A stretch of 22,828 bases of DNA from an uncultured Brevibacterium sp. (GTDB taxonomy: Bacteria > Actinomycetota > Actinomycetes > Actinomycetales > Brevibacteriaceae): assembly GCA_902489215.1 (NCBI GenBank), contig CABTZE010000013.1:1-22828 (forward strand). Reading direction: 5' to 3'. The translations under genes and the position numbers were made by a program. Positions 1 to 9,811 of this stretch are shown here, piece by piece. The notes below the pieces were generated by a model, which made no database searches, was not told where the DNA came from, and saw nothing but the letters and a program-made list of their open reading frames with translations. Positions within the stretch are counted from its first letter, which is position 1; each line of letters begins with the position of its first letter.

Positions 1-49
1 CCCGGCCCGCTTCAGCTGTGCCCTACGGCCTCAGCGAATCTTCAGCGCA

Positions 50-2731
<2,682 letters not shown>

Positions 2732-2800
2732 GTGACTCTCCTGTTCGTTCGCTCTCGATACTCTGCGCCCGGCCCGGCTTCATCCGAGCTCGAATTAGGC

Positions 2801-2806
2801 AACATA
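2801..2806 (-). promoter_or_regulatory. Candidate -10 box for acnA
   Basis: On the minus strand this reads TATGTT, which fits the loose actinobacterial TANNNT -10 pattern. It would place the transcript start near 2794, giving a leader of about 60 nt. The -35 region would then fall inside the palindrome at 2821-2838. No good TTGACA-like -35 sits at 17-19 bp spacing, so this is tentative. Confidence 0.3.
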
Positions 2807-2820
2807 AACGTTGTGCAAAG

Positions 2821-2838
2821 TATCTTGACGTCAAGATA
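2821..2838. promoter_or_regulatory. 18-bp perfect palindrome upstream of acnA (candidate operator)
   Basis: TATCTTGACGTCAAGATA is perfectly self-complementary and lies about 90 bp upstream of the acnA start codon, next to the candidate -10. Arm length and symmetry suit a dimeric MarR- or TetR-type repressor. Aconitase genes are known targets of such regulators in actinobacteria (AcnR in Corynebacterium, TamR in Streptomyces). I cannot confirm from memory that this sequence matches either consensus. Confidence 0.6.
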
Positions 2839-2897
2839 AATCTTATCGCATCACCACAGTGTTCTCCACCACCGGGGCAGGGCTGTCACGCCCGGTC

Positions 2898-4181
2898 TCA
2901 GCGAGTGAAGACGGCGGTGAACTCAGTGTGCTTCGTCAGCGGGAAGGCGTCCCAGCCCTCCAGATTCTCCAGCGCAAAACCGCAGTCGAGCAGACCTTTC
3001 GCGTCACGCGCGAACGTCCCGGCGTCACAGCTGACATAGACGACCCTTCCCGCTGCCGAGGCGCCGATCATGTTGACGACGTCTTCTCCGGCTCCCGCTC
3101 GGGGCGGGTCGAGCACGATCGTGTCGGCCGGTGGCAGCATTCCGAGCTTTTCAATGCGTCCGACTTCGAACTTGGCCGGCAGGCCTTCCGCATTGGCTCG
3201 GGCGGACTGGATCGCGGCCTGCGATCCTTCGATGCCGGTGACTTTGGCCCCCGCCTTGGCGAGGAACACGGAGAACAGCCCGGCCCCGCAGTACAGGTCA
3301 AGCGCAGAATCCGGACTGCCTGCGGATTCGAGGACTTTCGCGGAAAGAACGTCTGCCGCATCCACGTGCACCTGCCAGAAGCCGTCGGCGTCCAGGCCGA
3401 AGCGCTGGCCGCGCACTTCTTCGCGCACCCTCCCAGTGCCAGCAAGAACCTGCGGGGGTGCTGGGCGACCCCGATTGCGCTTGCCCTCAGTGCGAAGCAG
3501 AACAGACCAGGCACCCGGCTGTGCGGCCGCGATCTCCCTCAGCCTGCCCAGCACCGCCTCTTTCGGCTGCCCCACGGCGATGATCGCACCGCCGCCTGCA
3601 GATGCGACAAGCTCCAGCCGCGACAGACCGGGCAGGGTCTCACGGTGCAGGCCCAGGTCATTGAGCCCTTGGACAGCCAGTGGGATGCGGGATACGGGAA
3701 CGACGCGGTGCGATCCCCCGGCGCGCAGACCCGGCTGGCCGTCTGGGCCGACGGCAAGCTGCACTCGGGTTCTCCAGTCCATGCCGGAGCCCCCGTCAGC
3801 TTCGCGCGGCAGAGGATTTACCTGCAGGTCCCATTCGATGCCGCCGATCCGCTCCAGCTGCTGCCTGGCAGCTTCTGCTTTGAGCCTGCGCGAATAGGCG
3901 AGATCCACCGATGCGAACTCACCCCCACCCACGCCTGCGGCACCAAAGGCAGCCAGCCGGTCGGGAACACGGTGCTCCGATGGCTCGAGAACCGAGGTGA
4001 CCCGAGCGCGAGCAAAGCGCTTCTTCACCTGAGTCAGCTTCACCTCGACAGTTTCGCCCGGAAGGGCACCATCGACGAAGACAACCCCGTCTTCGGTGCG
4101 GGCAGCGGCCGCTCCCCCGGCGGCCGGCGCATCGGGAACAAGAACGCGGCGGTCACCGACCGCGGGACGCTGAGTGGTCAT
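2898..4181 (-). CDS. Class I SAM-dependent RNA methyltransferase, TRAM domain (TrmA/RlmC/RlmD family)
   Basis: Likely a uridine C5 methyltransferase acting on tRNA or rRNA. In 427 residues an N-terminal TRAM domain (about 1-65) is followed by a linker and a Rossmann methyltransferase domain. SAM motif LDLYCGAG is at 295-302, VLDPPRAG at 356-363, the catalytic cysteine of VSCDAGTFARD is Cys385, and Glu420 in HTEFTAVF fits the general base. The region around residues 77-88, where many relatives carry a Cys-rich [4Fe-4S] motif, reads AAFGAAGVGGGE with no cysteine, so a cluster is unlikely. The ATG overlaps the permease stop codon (ATGA), which implies translational coupling. The same pair occurs as Rv2689c/Rv2690c. 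The exact target base is unknown. Confidence 0.9.
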   Translation of the reverse strand: MTTQRPAVGDRRVLVPDAPAAGGAAAARTEDGVVFVDGALPGETVEVKLTQVKKRFARARVTSVLEPSEHRVPDRLAAFGAAGVGGGEFASVDLAYSRRLKAEAARQQLERIGGIEWDLQVNPLPREADGGSGMDWRTRVQLAVGPDGQPGLRAGGSHRVVPVSRIPLAVQGLNDLGLHRETLPGLSRLELVASAGGGAIIAVGQPKEAVLGRLREIAAAQPGAWSVLLRTEGKRNRGRPAPPQVLAGTGRVREEVRGQRFGLDADGFWQVHVDAADVLSAKVLESAGSPDSALDLYCGAGLFSVFLAKAGAKVTGIEGSQAAIQSARANAEGLPAKFEVGRIEKLGMLPPADTIVLDPPRAGAGEDVVNMIGASAAGRVVYVSCDAGTFARDAKGLLDCGFALENLEGWDAFPLTKHTEFTAVFTR

Positions 4182-6205
4182 TTCTTCATCCTGAGATCAG
4201 ACAGTTCGATATTGCCCTCCGCGCTTTCCAGGACCACCTGACTGCGGTTGAACGACTCCAGGCGCCACGGCACGGTCGCAACAACCACACCGGGCAGGAA
4301 CGCCAGGAAAGACTTCAGCCGCAGAACCGTCTGGTTGTGCAGCAGCGACTCCCACCAGCGACCCACGATGAACTGAGGAATGTAGACGATGATGAGGTCC
4401 TGCGGGTGGCGCCTGCGCAGAGTCGTCACGTGCCGCATGATCGGACGGATGAGTTCGCGGAACGGCGAATCGATGATGGTCAGCGGAACCGTCAGCTTCA
4501 TCGCGTCCCACTGCTTTTGGACTTTTTCCACCGCTTCGGCATCAACGGCAACAGTGATGGCCTCCAGCTGAGTGGGACGGCTGGCCCGCGCATAGGCGAC
4601 TGCGCGCAGAGCGGGCTTATTGATGCTCGTGACGATGACGACCGCACGCGTGCCCGTCGGCAGGCGTCGCACATCCGTGTCTTCCGGATCAACTCTCAAG
4701 TCCCTGTTGACAGCCGAATAATGGCGGAAGATGCCGCCCATGAGCGCATACAGCAGGAGCATCGCAAGCAGCGCCATCCAGACCCCGCCCACGAACTTCG
4801 TGATGATGACCACCACGAGAACAATCGAGCCGAGAACCCCGCCGACACAGCCGACAACGCGGGCAATGAGCATCTTGGTTCGCTTGGGCCCGGAAACCGT
4901 GCGCCGCAGAATGCGACTCCAGTGGCGGACCATGGCCAGCTGGCCCAAAGAGAACGACAGGAACACACCCACCAGGTACAGCTCAATGAGCTTCGTGGGC
5001 TGAGCGTCCGTGATGAAGATGATGAGCATCGACGCACCCGCCAACACCAGAATGCCGTTGGAGAACGTCATGCGGTCCCCGCGGGTGGCCATCTGCTTGG
5101 GCAGCAGCTCATCGCGGGCCAGACGCGAAGCCAAAACCGGGAATCCCTCGATGGCGGTATTCGCCGCCACCAGGAGGATAAGGGCCGACACGACGATGAC
5201 AACAGCGGTGAGCACCGGCGAGAACGAGAAGACCGCCTCGGCCATCTGCCCCATCACGGGGTGCTGCACGTAGTCCGGGCCGACGCTGTGGCCGTTCTTG
5301 GACAGCTGAGCTGCGGGGTCGGCCGCATATTTGATGCCCAGCTCAGAGGCCAACCACATGAGCCCTACGAGCATCGTCGCCGACAGCGCACCCGTGATGA
5401 GCAGCGTGTTTCCGGCATTTCGGCCGCGCGGCTGACGGAACTTCGGGGCCGCGGCCGCAACCGTCTCGATTCCGGCGACCGCCACAGAACCAGACGAGAA
5501 GGCCCGCAGGACGATGAACACGGCGGCCAAGCCCTGCATCGCCGTATCAACACCAGCCAGGGGCTCCAGGGTGAACGCGGCAGTTTCAGCCTGCGGGAGA
5601 TCACCCGCGAGCATTCGTCCGAAGCCGACGGCCAACATGATGAACACGAGCGCGATGAAGGTGTACGTCGGCACCGCCATGAGCGTACGAGTGCCCTTCC
5701 AACCGCGCAGACCGAACAGCGACACAACGGCCACGCCGCTGAGTGCAACAAGCACCGTGTAGCTGCGCAGCGGTGGAACGAGCTGGGCGACGAAACCGGC
5801 AAACACCGCCATGGACACCGACAGCGTCAGAACAAAGTCAACCAGCAGGGCGGCGGCTACAAGCCGGGCCGGACGCGCACCCAGGTTCTGCGCGACAACC
5901 GAGTAATCGCCGCCGGCCGGATACGCCCGCAGCGTGAGGCGGAAGCACAGCACCATGATGAGGGTGACGATGCCGACGGCAAGGCCGATCCACGGCGAAA
6001 TGGTGATCGCCACGATCCCGGAGGTCGACAGGGCAAGCAGGATTTCGTCCGGCGCATACGTGACCGAGGACAGCATGTCTGAGGCAAAAACCGGCATTGC
6101 GAGGCGCTTTGGGAGCGCTTCGCGTCTAAAGTGGTCACTGCGAAACGGCCGTCCAACGACTGCGCGCTTGAGCGCATAGGTAAAACTGCTTGCCACGGCC
6201 CCCAT
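4178..6205 (-). CDS. APC-superfamily potassium permease, KimA-like
   Basis: A polytopic membrane protein with about 12 predicted hydrophobic segments over residues 40-500, followed by a soluble C-terminal domain of about 160 residues. The segment near the first helix (VFASDMLSSVTYAPDEILL) matches the KUP/KimA branch of the APC superfamily, which imports K+ with protons. The soluble tail fits the cytosolic domain that binds c-di-AMP in Bacillus KimA; that this one does so is inference. I chose ATG at 6205. A TTG at 6214 would add three residues, and neither has a clear ribosome site. It is divergent from ceoB with only about 29 bases between starts, next to two RCK subunits, which supports a potassium role. 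In M. tuberculosis the counterpart is Rv2690c. Confidence 0.85.
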   Translation of the reverse strand: MGAVASSFTYALKRAVVGRPFRSDHFRREALPKRLAMPVFASDMLSSVTYAPDEILLALSTSGIVAITISPWIGLAVGIVTLIMVLCFRLTLRAYPAGGDYSVVAQNLGARPARLVAAALLVDFVLTLSVSMAVFAGFVAQLVPPLRSYTVLVALSGVAVVSLFGLRGWKGTRTLMAVPTYTFIALVFIMLAVGFGRMLAGDLPQAETAAFTLEPLAGVDTAMQGLAAVFIVLRAFSSGSVAVAGIETVAAAAPKFRQPRGRNAGNTLLITGALSATMLVGLMWLASELGIKYAADPAAQLSKNGHSVGPDYVQHPVMGQMAEAVFSFSPVLTAVVIVVSALILLVAANTAIEGFPVLASRLARDELLPKQMATRGDRMTFSNGILVLAGASMLIIFITDAQPTKLIELYLVGVFLSFSLGQLAMVRHWSRILRRTVSGPKRTKMLIARVVGCVGGVLGSIVLVVVIITKFVGGVWMALLAMLLLYALMGGIFRHYSAVNRDLRVDPEDTDVRRLPTGTRAVVIVTSINKPALRAVAYARASRPTQLEAITVAVDAEAVEKVQKQWDAMKLTVPLTIIDSPFRELIRPIMRHVTTLRRRHPQDLIIVYIPQFIVGRWWESLLHNQTVLRLKSFLAFLPGVVVATVPWRLESFNRSQVVLESAEGNIELSDLRMKK

Positions 6206-6234
6206 GGTAGTCAACTGTGAAGAAGGCGGATGCC

Positions 6235-6912
6235 GTGCACTTTGTGATTATGGGCTGCGGGCGCGTCGGCGCCCTTCTGGCCAGAACACTCGACAGTCGC
6301 GGACACACGGTGGCGGTCATCGACCAGGATCCGGATGCGTTCCTCAAGCTGGGCCCGGAGTTCTCCGGTTCGACCATCACCGGTGTCGGCTTCGATCGGG
6401 ACGTTCTCAAACGAGCCCGAGTGGACGGGGCCTACGCTTTCGCCGCGGTCTCCTCCGGTGATAATTCGAACATTCTGGCCGCGCGCGTCGCCCGCGAAAC
6501 CTTCGGTGTGAAGAACATCGCCGCCCGCATATACGACCCGAAGCGCGCCCAGATCTTCGAACGGCTGGGAGTCCCGACCGTGGCAACGGTCCGCTGGACG
6601 GCCGAACAGATGATGCGCCGGCTCATTCCCCAGGGCTCCGTCAACGAATACCGCGACCCGTCCGGGCAGATCGGCCTGTCAGAAGTGCACGTCAACCCGG
6701 CGTGGGTGTCCCACTCCGTTCTCGAAATCGAAGATGCGGTGCCGGGCCGCGTGGGCTTCATCACCCGGTCTGGTGAGGGCATCCTGCCCCAGAAGGACAC
6801 TCTCCTGCAGGAGGGCGATCTTGTGCACATCATGTCGCGGATGGACGACCTCGACGACATCGAGCGGATACTCGATGCGCCCCCGGCACAGCAGTACAGG
6901 CAGCAGGACTGA
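6235..6912 (+). CDS. ceoB: TrkA/RCK potassium-uptake regulatory subunit (CeoB type)
   Basis: A cytosolic NAD(H)-binding gating subunit for potassium transport. The product of 225 residues has a TrkA_N Rossmann domain starting HFVIMGCGRVG (glycines of GCGRVG at 7-12) with an acidic residue after the second strand (VIDQD), then a TrkA_C domain from about residue 140. I chose GTG at 6235 because the conserved N-terminus begins there and AGAAGG precedes it by 8 nt. A GTG at 6217 would add six residues. It is followed 11 nt later by ceoC, so the two form an operon, as Rv2691/Rv2692 do. No TrkH/KtrB pore gene lies in this window. Confidence 0.92.
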   Translation: MHFVIMGCGRVGALLARTLDSRGHTVAVIDQDPDAFLKLGPEFSGSTITGVGFDRDVLKRARVDGAYAFAAVSSGDNSNILAARVARETFGVKNIAARIYDPKRAQIFERLGVPTVATVRWTAEQMMRRLIPQGSVNEYRDPSGQIGLSEVHVNPAWVSHSVLEIEDAVPGRVGFITRSGEGILPQKDTLLQEGDLVHIMSRMDDLDDIERILDAPPAQQYRQQD

Positions 6913-6923
6913 GAGGAGTCACC

Positions 6924-7577
6924 ATGAAGGTCGTCATCGCCGGAGCCGGATCGGTCGGCAATTCCGTAGCCCGAGAGCTGTTGGAGAACGGGCACACCGT
7001 CCTGCTCATTGACAAAAACAAGGACGCTATTCGCCGTGACCTCGTGCCCGGCGCGCAGTGGCTCCTGTCTGATGCCTGCGAGCCCGATGGCCTGGCCGAG
7101 GCCAATCTTGACTACGCCGATGTTGTCGTTGCGGCAACGGGTGACGACAAGACAAACCTCGTGCTCAGCTTGCTGGCGAAAACAGAGTTCGGTGTTCCCC
7201 GGACCGTCAGCCGGGTCAACAACCCCCGCAACGAGTGGCTCTTCGATGACAGCTGGGGTGTCGATGTTGCCGTCTCCACTCCTCGCCTGCTCACCGCGCT
7301 GGTCGAAGAGGCGGTCGAAGTCGGCGGTCTGGTGCAGCTGATGAACCTGCAGCGCGGCGGCGCATCGCTCGTCGAGGTGACTCTGCACGAAACCGCTGCC
7401 ATCACGGGTCAGCGTGTGGGCGATACTTCATGGCCGGCTGACACCGTTCTCGTCGCTCTTGTCCGGCAGGGCCGCGCTTTCGCTCCCGATGCCGATGATT
7501 CACTCATCGCCGGCGATGAACTGTACTTCCTGACTCTGCCGGAGCTGCACTCACAGCTGACGGCGATGACCCGCTGA
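6924..7577 (+). CDS. ceoC: TrkA/RCK potassium-uptake regulatory subunit (CeoC type)
   Basis: Second RCK protein of the pair, 217 residues. The Rossmann motif GAGSVG is at 7-12, followed by VLLIDKNKDAI, then a TrkA_C domain in the last 80 residues. The ATG has AGAGGAG upstream at 5-nt spacing. Paralogous to ceoB, so the two probably form a heteromeric ring on a membrane partner. The stop codon TGA abuts the stop of the convergent OB-fold gene with no base between. Confidence 0.93.
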   Translation: MKVVIAGAGSVGNSVARELLENGHTVLLIDKNKDAIRRDLVPGAQWLLSDACEPDGLAEANLDYADVVVAATGDDKTNLVLSLLAKTEFGVPRTVSRVNNPRNEWLFDDSWGVDVAVSTPRLLTALVEEAVEVGGLVQLMNLQRGGASLVEVTLHETAAITGQRVGDTSWPADTVLVALVRQGRAFAPDADDSLIAGDELYFLTLPELHSQLTAMTR

Positions 7578-7580
7578 TCA
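7575..7580. other. Abutting convergent stop codons within TGATCA
   Basis: The ceoC stop (TGA, 7575-7577) and the OB-fold gene stop (TCA, which is TGA on the minus strand, 7578-7580) form one palindromic TGATCA. There is no room for an intergenic terminator, so the two transcripts must overlap or end inside the opposing gene. Confidence 0.9.
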
Positions 7581-7964
7581 CCGGATCGCAGTGAACGGCC
7601 TGCCGCTCAGCAGTGTGTAGGCCGGACTGAGGGTGACCATTTCACCGCCCAACAGGCAGAACTTGCCGTGCACCGCGACCGGGCGGCCCGGCAGGAGGCC
7701 CGAGATTTCCCGCACACCCAGGAATCGGACCCGCACCTCGCCCGTGCTGTCTGCAACAACGCAGTCAAAGGTGAGGTTCGCACCGTGTGCGGACCGCGTG
7801 ATCGACCGGATTGTGCCGGCCACCGATACGGTGTCGCGGTCTTCGACTTCGCTGATCGGCACGCAGGTCCGGGTCTGCCGCGATAGTTCGGCTACGCGCG
7901 CAGCGCGCGTCCCGCTGTCATCGGACTTCGGCAATTGTCGGACCCGGGTTGAGCGGATCGTCAT
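7578..7964 (-). CDS. Small OB-fold nucleic-acid-binding protein
   Basis: A 128-residue protein whose segment from about residue 35 to 128 alternates strand-like stretches typical of an OB fold (VSVAGTIRSIT, FDCVVADSTGEVRVRFLG, GRPVAVHGKF). The position, downstream of dut and DUF3710 and convergent with ceoC, matches Rv2694c. Its ATG at 7964 lies inside the DUF3710 gene, giving a 47-base overlap in another frame. A TTG at 7934 is the only later in-frame alternative near the junction, and neither has a strong ribosome site. Its substrate is unknown. Confidence 0.85.
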   Translation of the reverse strand: MTIRSTRVRQLPKSDDSGTRAARVAELSRQTRTCVPISEVEDRDTVSVAGTIRSITRSAHGANLTFDCVVADSTGEVRVRFLGVREISGLLPGRPVAVHGKFCLLGGEMVTLSPAYTLLSGRPFTAIR

Positions 7965-8667
7965 CGTCTGATTCTTCCCGCTTCGGTTCGGTGTTCGGCG
8001 GGGTGAGCATCAGCAGCTCACGCGGAGGGCGCGCTTCTTCGCCGCGGGCGACGATGACGCCGCGCAGCACCTTGCGCAGCTCTTCATTCGCGGGGCTGTC
8101 TTCTGCGGCAGCGTTCGTCAGCGCTGCACGGAGGAACCAGCGGGGCCCGTCAATGCCGATGAAGTGCACCGGCCGCAGTGACGGGGTGTCCTCACCGTCG
8201 AGTTTGACGGGAACCTCGGCGTGCAGCTCGGTGCCGAATTCGGTGTAGCGCTCTGCAGCAGAACCGCCGGCCTGTTCAATGTTTGCCGCGGTCTGGGTGC
8301 GCACATCACCCCAGAGGCCTTCTGCTTTCGAAGCGGCAAAGGCCTGCAGCTGCAGGTTTCCGCCCTTGTGCACGAGTGTGACGGCAACGATTTCTCGCGT
8401 GTCCTCGGTCTGCTCCAGCTGCACCTGCATCTGGTCGTAGACGGGAATCTTCAGGGCGCCGAGGTCCAGACGGTCAGCCTCCGAAGCTTTTTCGGACGCG
8501 TCCCACGGACCGTTTTCGACACGGTCCCGCGGTCCTTCTTTCGCCGCGAAGTCGTCGTCGGCCTCGACTTCGGCAGCTTCGTCAACGGCAACTTCCTCGG
8601 TGCTTTCCGGTTCTTCGCTCGGTTCCTCTGACGGCTTGGCCTTGCGAAAACGGCTGAAGAATGACAT
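7918..8667 (-). CDS. DUF3710 family protein
   Basis: A 249-residue protein of unknown function, conserved next to dut across actinobacteria (Rv2696c in M. tuberculosis). The first 60 residues are acidic and low in complexity (repeated EEP and EA runs), probably disordered. The folded part (about 60-225) contains DLGALKIP, LWGDVRTQT and a GPRWFLRAAL segment typical of the family. The start ATG directly follows the dut stop (TAGATG), and GAGGAG in the end of dut serves as ribosome site, so translation is coupled. There are no membrane segments. Confidence 0.9.
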   Translation of the reverse strand: MSFFSRFRKAKPSEEPSEEPESTEEVAVDEAAEVEADDDFAAKEGPRDRVENGPWDASEKASEADRLDLGALKIPVYDQMQVQLEQTEDTREIVAVTLVHKGGNLQLQAFAASKAEGLWGDVRTQTAANIEQAGGSAAERYTEFGTELHAEVPVKLDGEDTPSLRPVHFIGIDGPRWFLRAALTNAAAEDSPANEELRKVLRGVIVARGEEARPPRELLMLTPPNTEPKREESDDDDPLNPGPTIAEVR

Positions 8668-9135
8668 CTACTGCTCCTCGTTGTGGGTGAATCCGCCGGT
8701 TGATCCGAAACCGGCACTGCCCCGATCTGTTGTTGACAGCGTATCGACAATCTCGAACTCTGCCCGGCAAACCTCCTGGATGACGAGCTGCGCAATGCGA
8801 TCACCACGCGAAATCGTCGCGGTCGCATCCGGGTCCAGGTTCACCAGCGGAACCTGGATTTCGCCGCGGTAGCCCGCATCAATGGTGCCGGGGGCGTTGA
8901 TGACGGTCACACCGGCTTTCGACGACAGTCCCGACCGGGGGTGGATGAAGCCCGCGTAGCCTTCGGGGATCGCCAGAGCAATGCCGGTCGGCACACGGCG
9001 GCGCTCACCCGGCCGCAGCACGACGTCTTCGGCGGCAATCAAATCGCAGCCGGCATCGCCGGAGTGCTCATAGGCGGGCACGGGGAGTCCCGGGTCGAGG
9101 ACTTTGAGTTGGATGGGAACGGTATTGGCAGCCAC
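8668..9135 (-). CDS. dut: dUTP diphosphatase
   Basis: Hydrolyses dUTP to dUMP and pyrophosphate, keeping uracil out of DNA and supplying dUMP for thymidylate. All five motifs of the trimeric family are present in 155 residues: AGCDLIA (28-34), PRSGLSS (66-72), GTIDAGYRGEI (83-93, catalytic Asp86), RGDRIAQLVI (110-119) and RGSAGFGSTG (138-147). The start is GTG at 9135. A TAAAGT box ends 7 nt upstream and there is no ribosome site, so the mRNA is probably leaderless. First gene of a dut-DUF3710-OB-fold operon. Confidence 0.98.
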   Translation of the reverse strand: MAANTVPIQLKVLDPGLPVPAYEHSGDAGCDLIAAEDVVLRPGERRRVPTGIALAIPEGYAGFIHPRSGLSSKAGVTVINAPGTIDAGYRGEIQVPLVNLDPDATATISRGDRIAQLVIQEVCRAEFEIVDTLSTTDRGSAGFGSTGGFTHNEEQ

Positions 9136-9142
9136 GGGCAGG

Positions 9143-9148
9143 ACTTTA
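9143..9148 (-). promoter_or_regulatory. -10 box of dut, leaderless promoter
   Basis: Minus-strand TAAAGT fits TANNNT and stands 7 nt before the GTG start, the spacing expected when transcription begins at the start codon. No recognisable -35 box at 17-19 bp. Confidence 0.5.
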
Positions 9149-9209
9149 GTGCTTAGCGCGTGCCGATGCCACCTCGTAAACCGGCCGTCCGAACACCGTG
9201 TGAGGCACG

Positions 9210-9218
9210 TGGGACAAT
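9210..9218 (+). promoter_or_regulatory. Extended -10 of the DUF3093 gene, leaderless promoter
   Basis: TGG-GACAAT is an extended -10 (TGn plus hexamer) with 7 nt before the ATG at 9226. The same GACAAT hexamer with TGn precedes the VOC gene. Confidence 0.5.
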
Positions 9219-9225
9219 GGAGAAC

Positions 9226-9684
9226 ATGAACTCCCCCGCCTCCGCGACGCAGGGCGTCGCCTACGTCGAGAAGCTGTCACCCACGATCACCTGGTGGATA
9301 GTGGCGCTCTTCCTTTCGTCCATGACCGCGGCCATGGTCTACCCCGTCTGGCCACTCGGTGCGTTCATTGTGCCCGTGGTCGTGTTCGCCATCGCCGCAA
9401 CGTGGCTGGTGACGATGGGCACGAAGATCCTCGTGACCGACACCCACTTCTATGCGGGACGAGCCCACATCGAGCGCAGCTTCATCACCGAGGTCGAACC
9501 CTTGGGGCCCGCCGCGGCGTTCCAAGCTCGCGGACCGCAGCTGGATGCACGCGCTTTTCTCATGATCCGCCCGTGGGTGAAACAGGCCGTCCGCGTGCAC
9601 ATCAACGACCCAGCAGACCCGACGCCGTACTGGGTTGTGTCAACCAAACGTCCCGCAGCTCTGGCGCGAGCACTGAACTCCTAA
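9226..9684 (+). CDS. DUF3093 family membrane protein
   Basis: A 152-residue protein with two close transmembrane segments (about 19-40 and 45-65, reading WWIVALFLSSM and FIVPVVVFAIAATWLV), then a soluble domain with TKILVTDTHFYAGRAHIE, characteristic of DUF3093, a PH-like fold. The genomic position divergent from dut matches Rv2698. ATG 9226 is preferred because the -10 lies 7 nt upstream. An ATG at 9217 overlaps that box, and an upstream in-frame start at 9160 would add low-quality sequence. Function is unknown. Confidence 0.85.
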   Translation: MNSPASATQGVAYVEKLSPTITWWIVALFLSSMTAAMVYPVWPLGAFIVPVVVFAIAATWLVTMGTKILVTDTHFYAGRAHIERSFITEVEPLGPAAAFQARGPQLDARAFLMIRPWVKQAVRVHINDPADPTPYWVVSTKRPAALARALNS

Positions 9685-9710
9685 GCAGCTGTCGGCGGAC
9701 GCCGCAGCAG

Positions 9711-9770
9711 ACAGTCATAGACAGCGGGGGCGCGAACAGATCTGTTCGCGCCCCCGCTGTCTATGACTGT
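9711..9770. repeat. 60-bp perfect palindrome between convergent genes (possible bidirectional terminator)
   Basis: Positions 9711-9740 are the exact reverse complement of 9741-9770, with no central spacer; the centre is AGATCT. It sits between the stop of the DUF3093 gene (9684) and the stop of the DUF4193 gene (9812), where a bidirectional terminator is expected. There is no T-run on either side (ATTCG follows on the plus strand), so it would be a tract-less terminator. The arms stop matching abruptly at 9710/9771. 30 bp without a mismatch is much longer than the ordinary terminator at 10574-10601. Confidence 0.9.
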
Positions 9771-9811
9771 ATTCGTTTATGGATGTGCCTGCTCACCCAG
9801 CGGCCGCAGTG

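Noticed and set aside
2859..4241. Plus-strand open frame of 460 codons antisense to the RNA methyltransferase
   Set aside because: Shadow of the methyltransferase. It crosses the junction with the permease and shows no family feature.
4337..6082. Plus-strand open frame of 581 codons antisense to the KimA-like permease
   Set aside because: Shadow frame with an Arg/His/Asp-rich composition, as expected from the reverse complement of membrane-protein codons.
6206..6234. Divergent promoter between the KimA-like gene and ceoB
   Set aside because: In these 29 bases I could not find a credible -10 at proper spacing for either gene, so no promoter is called.
6432..7388. Minus-strand open frame of 318 codons across ceoB and ceoC
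   Set aside because: Lies antisense to two clear TrkA genes and spans their junction, with no domain.
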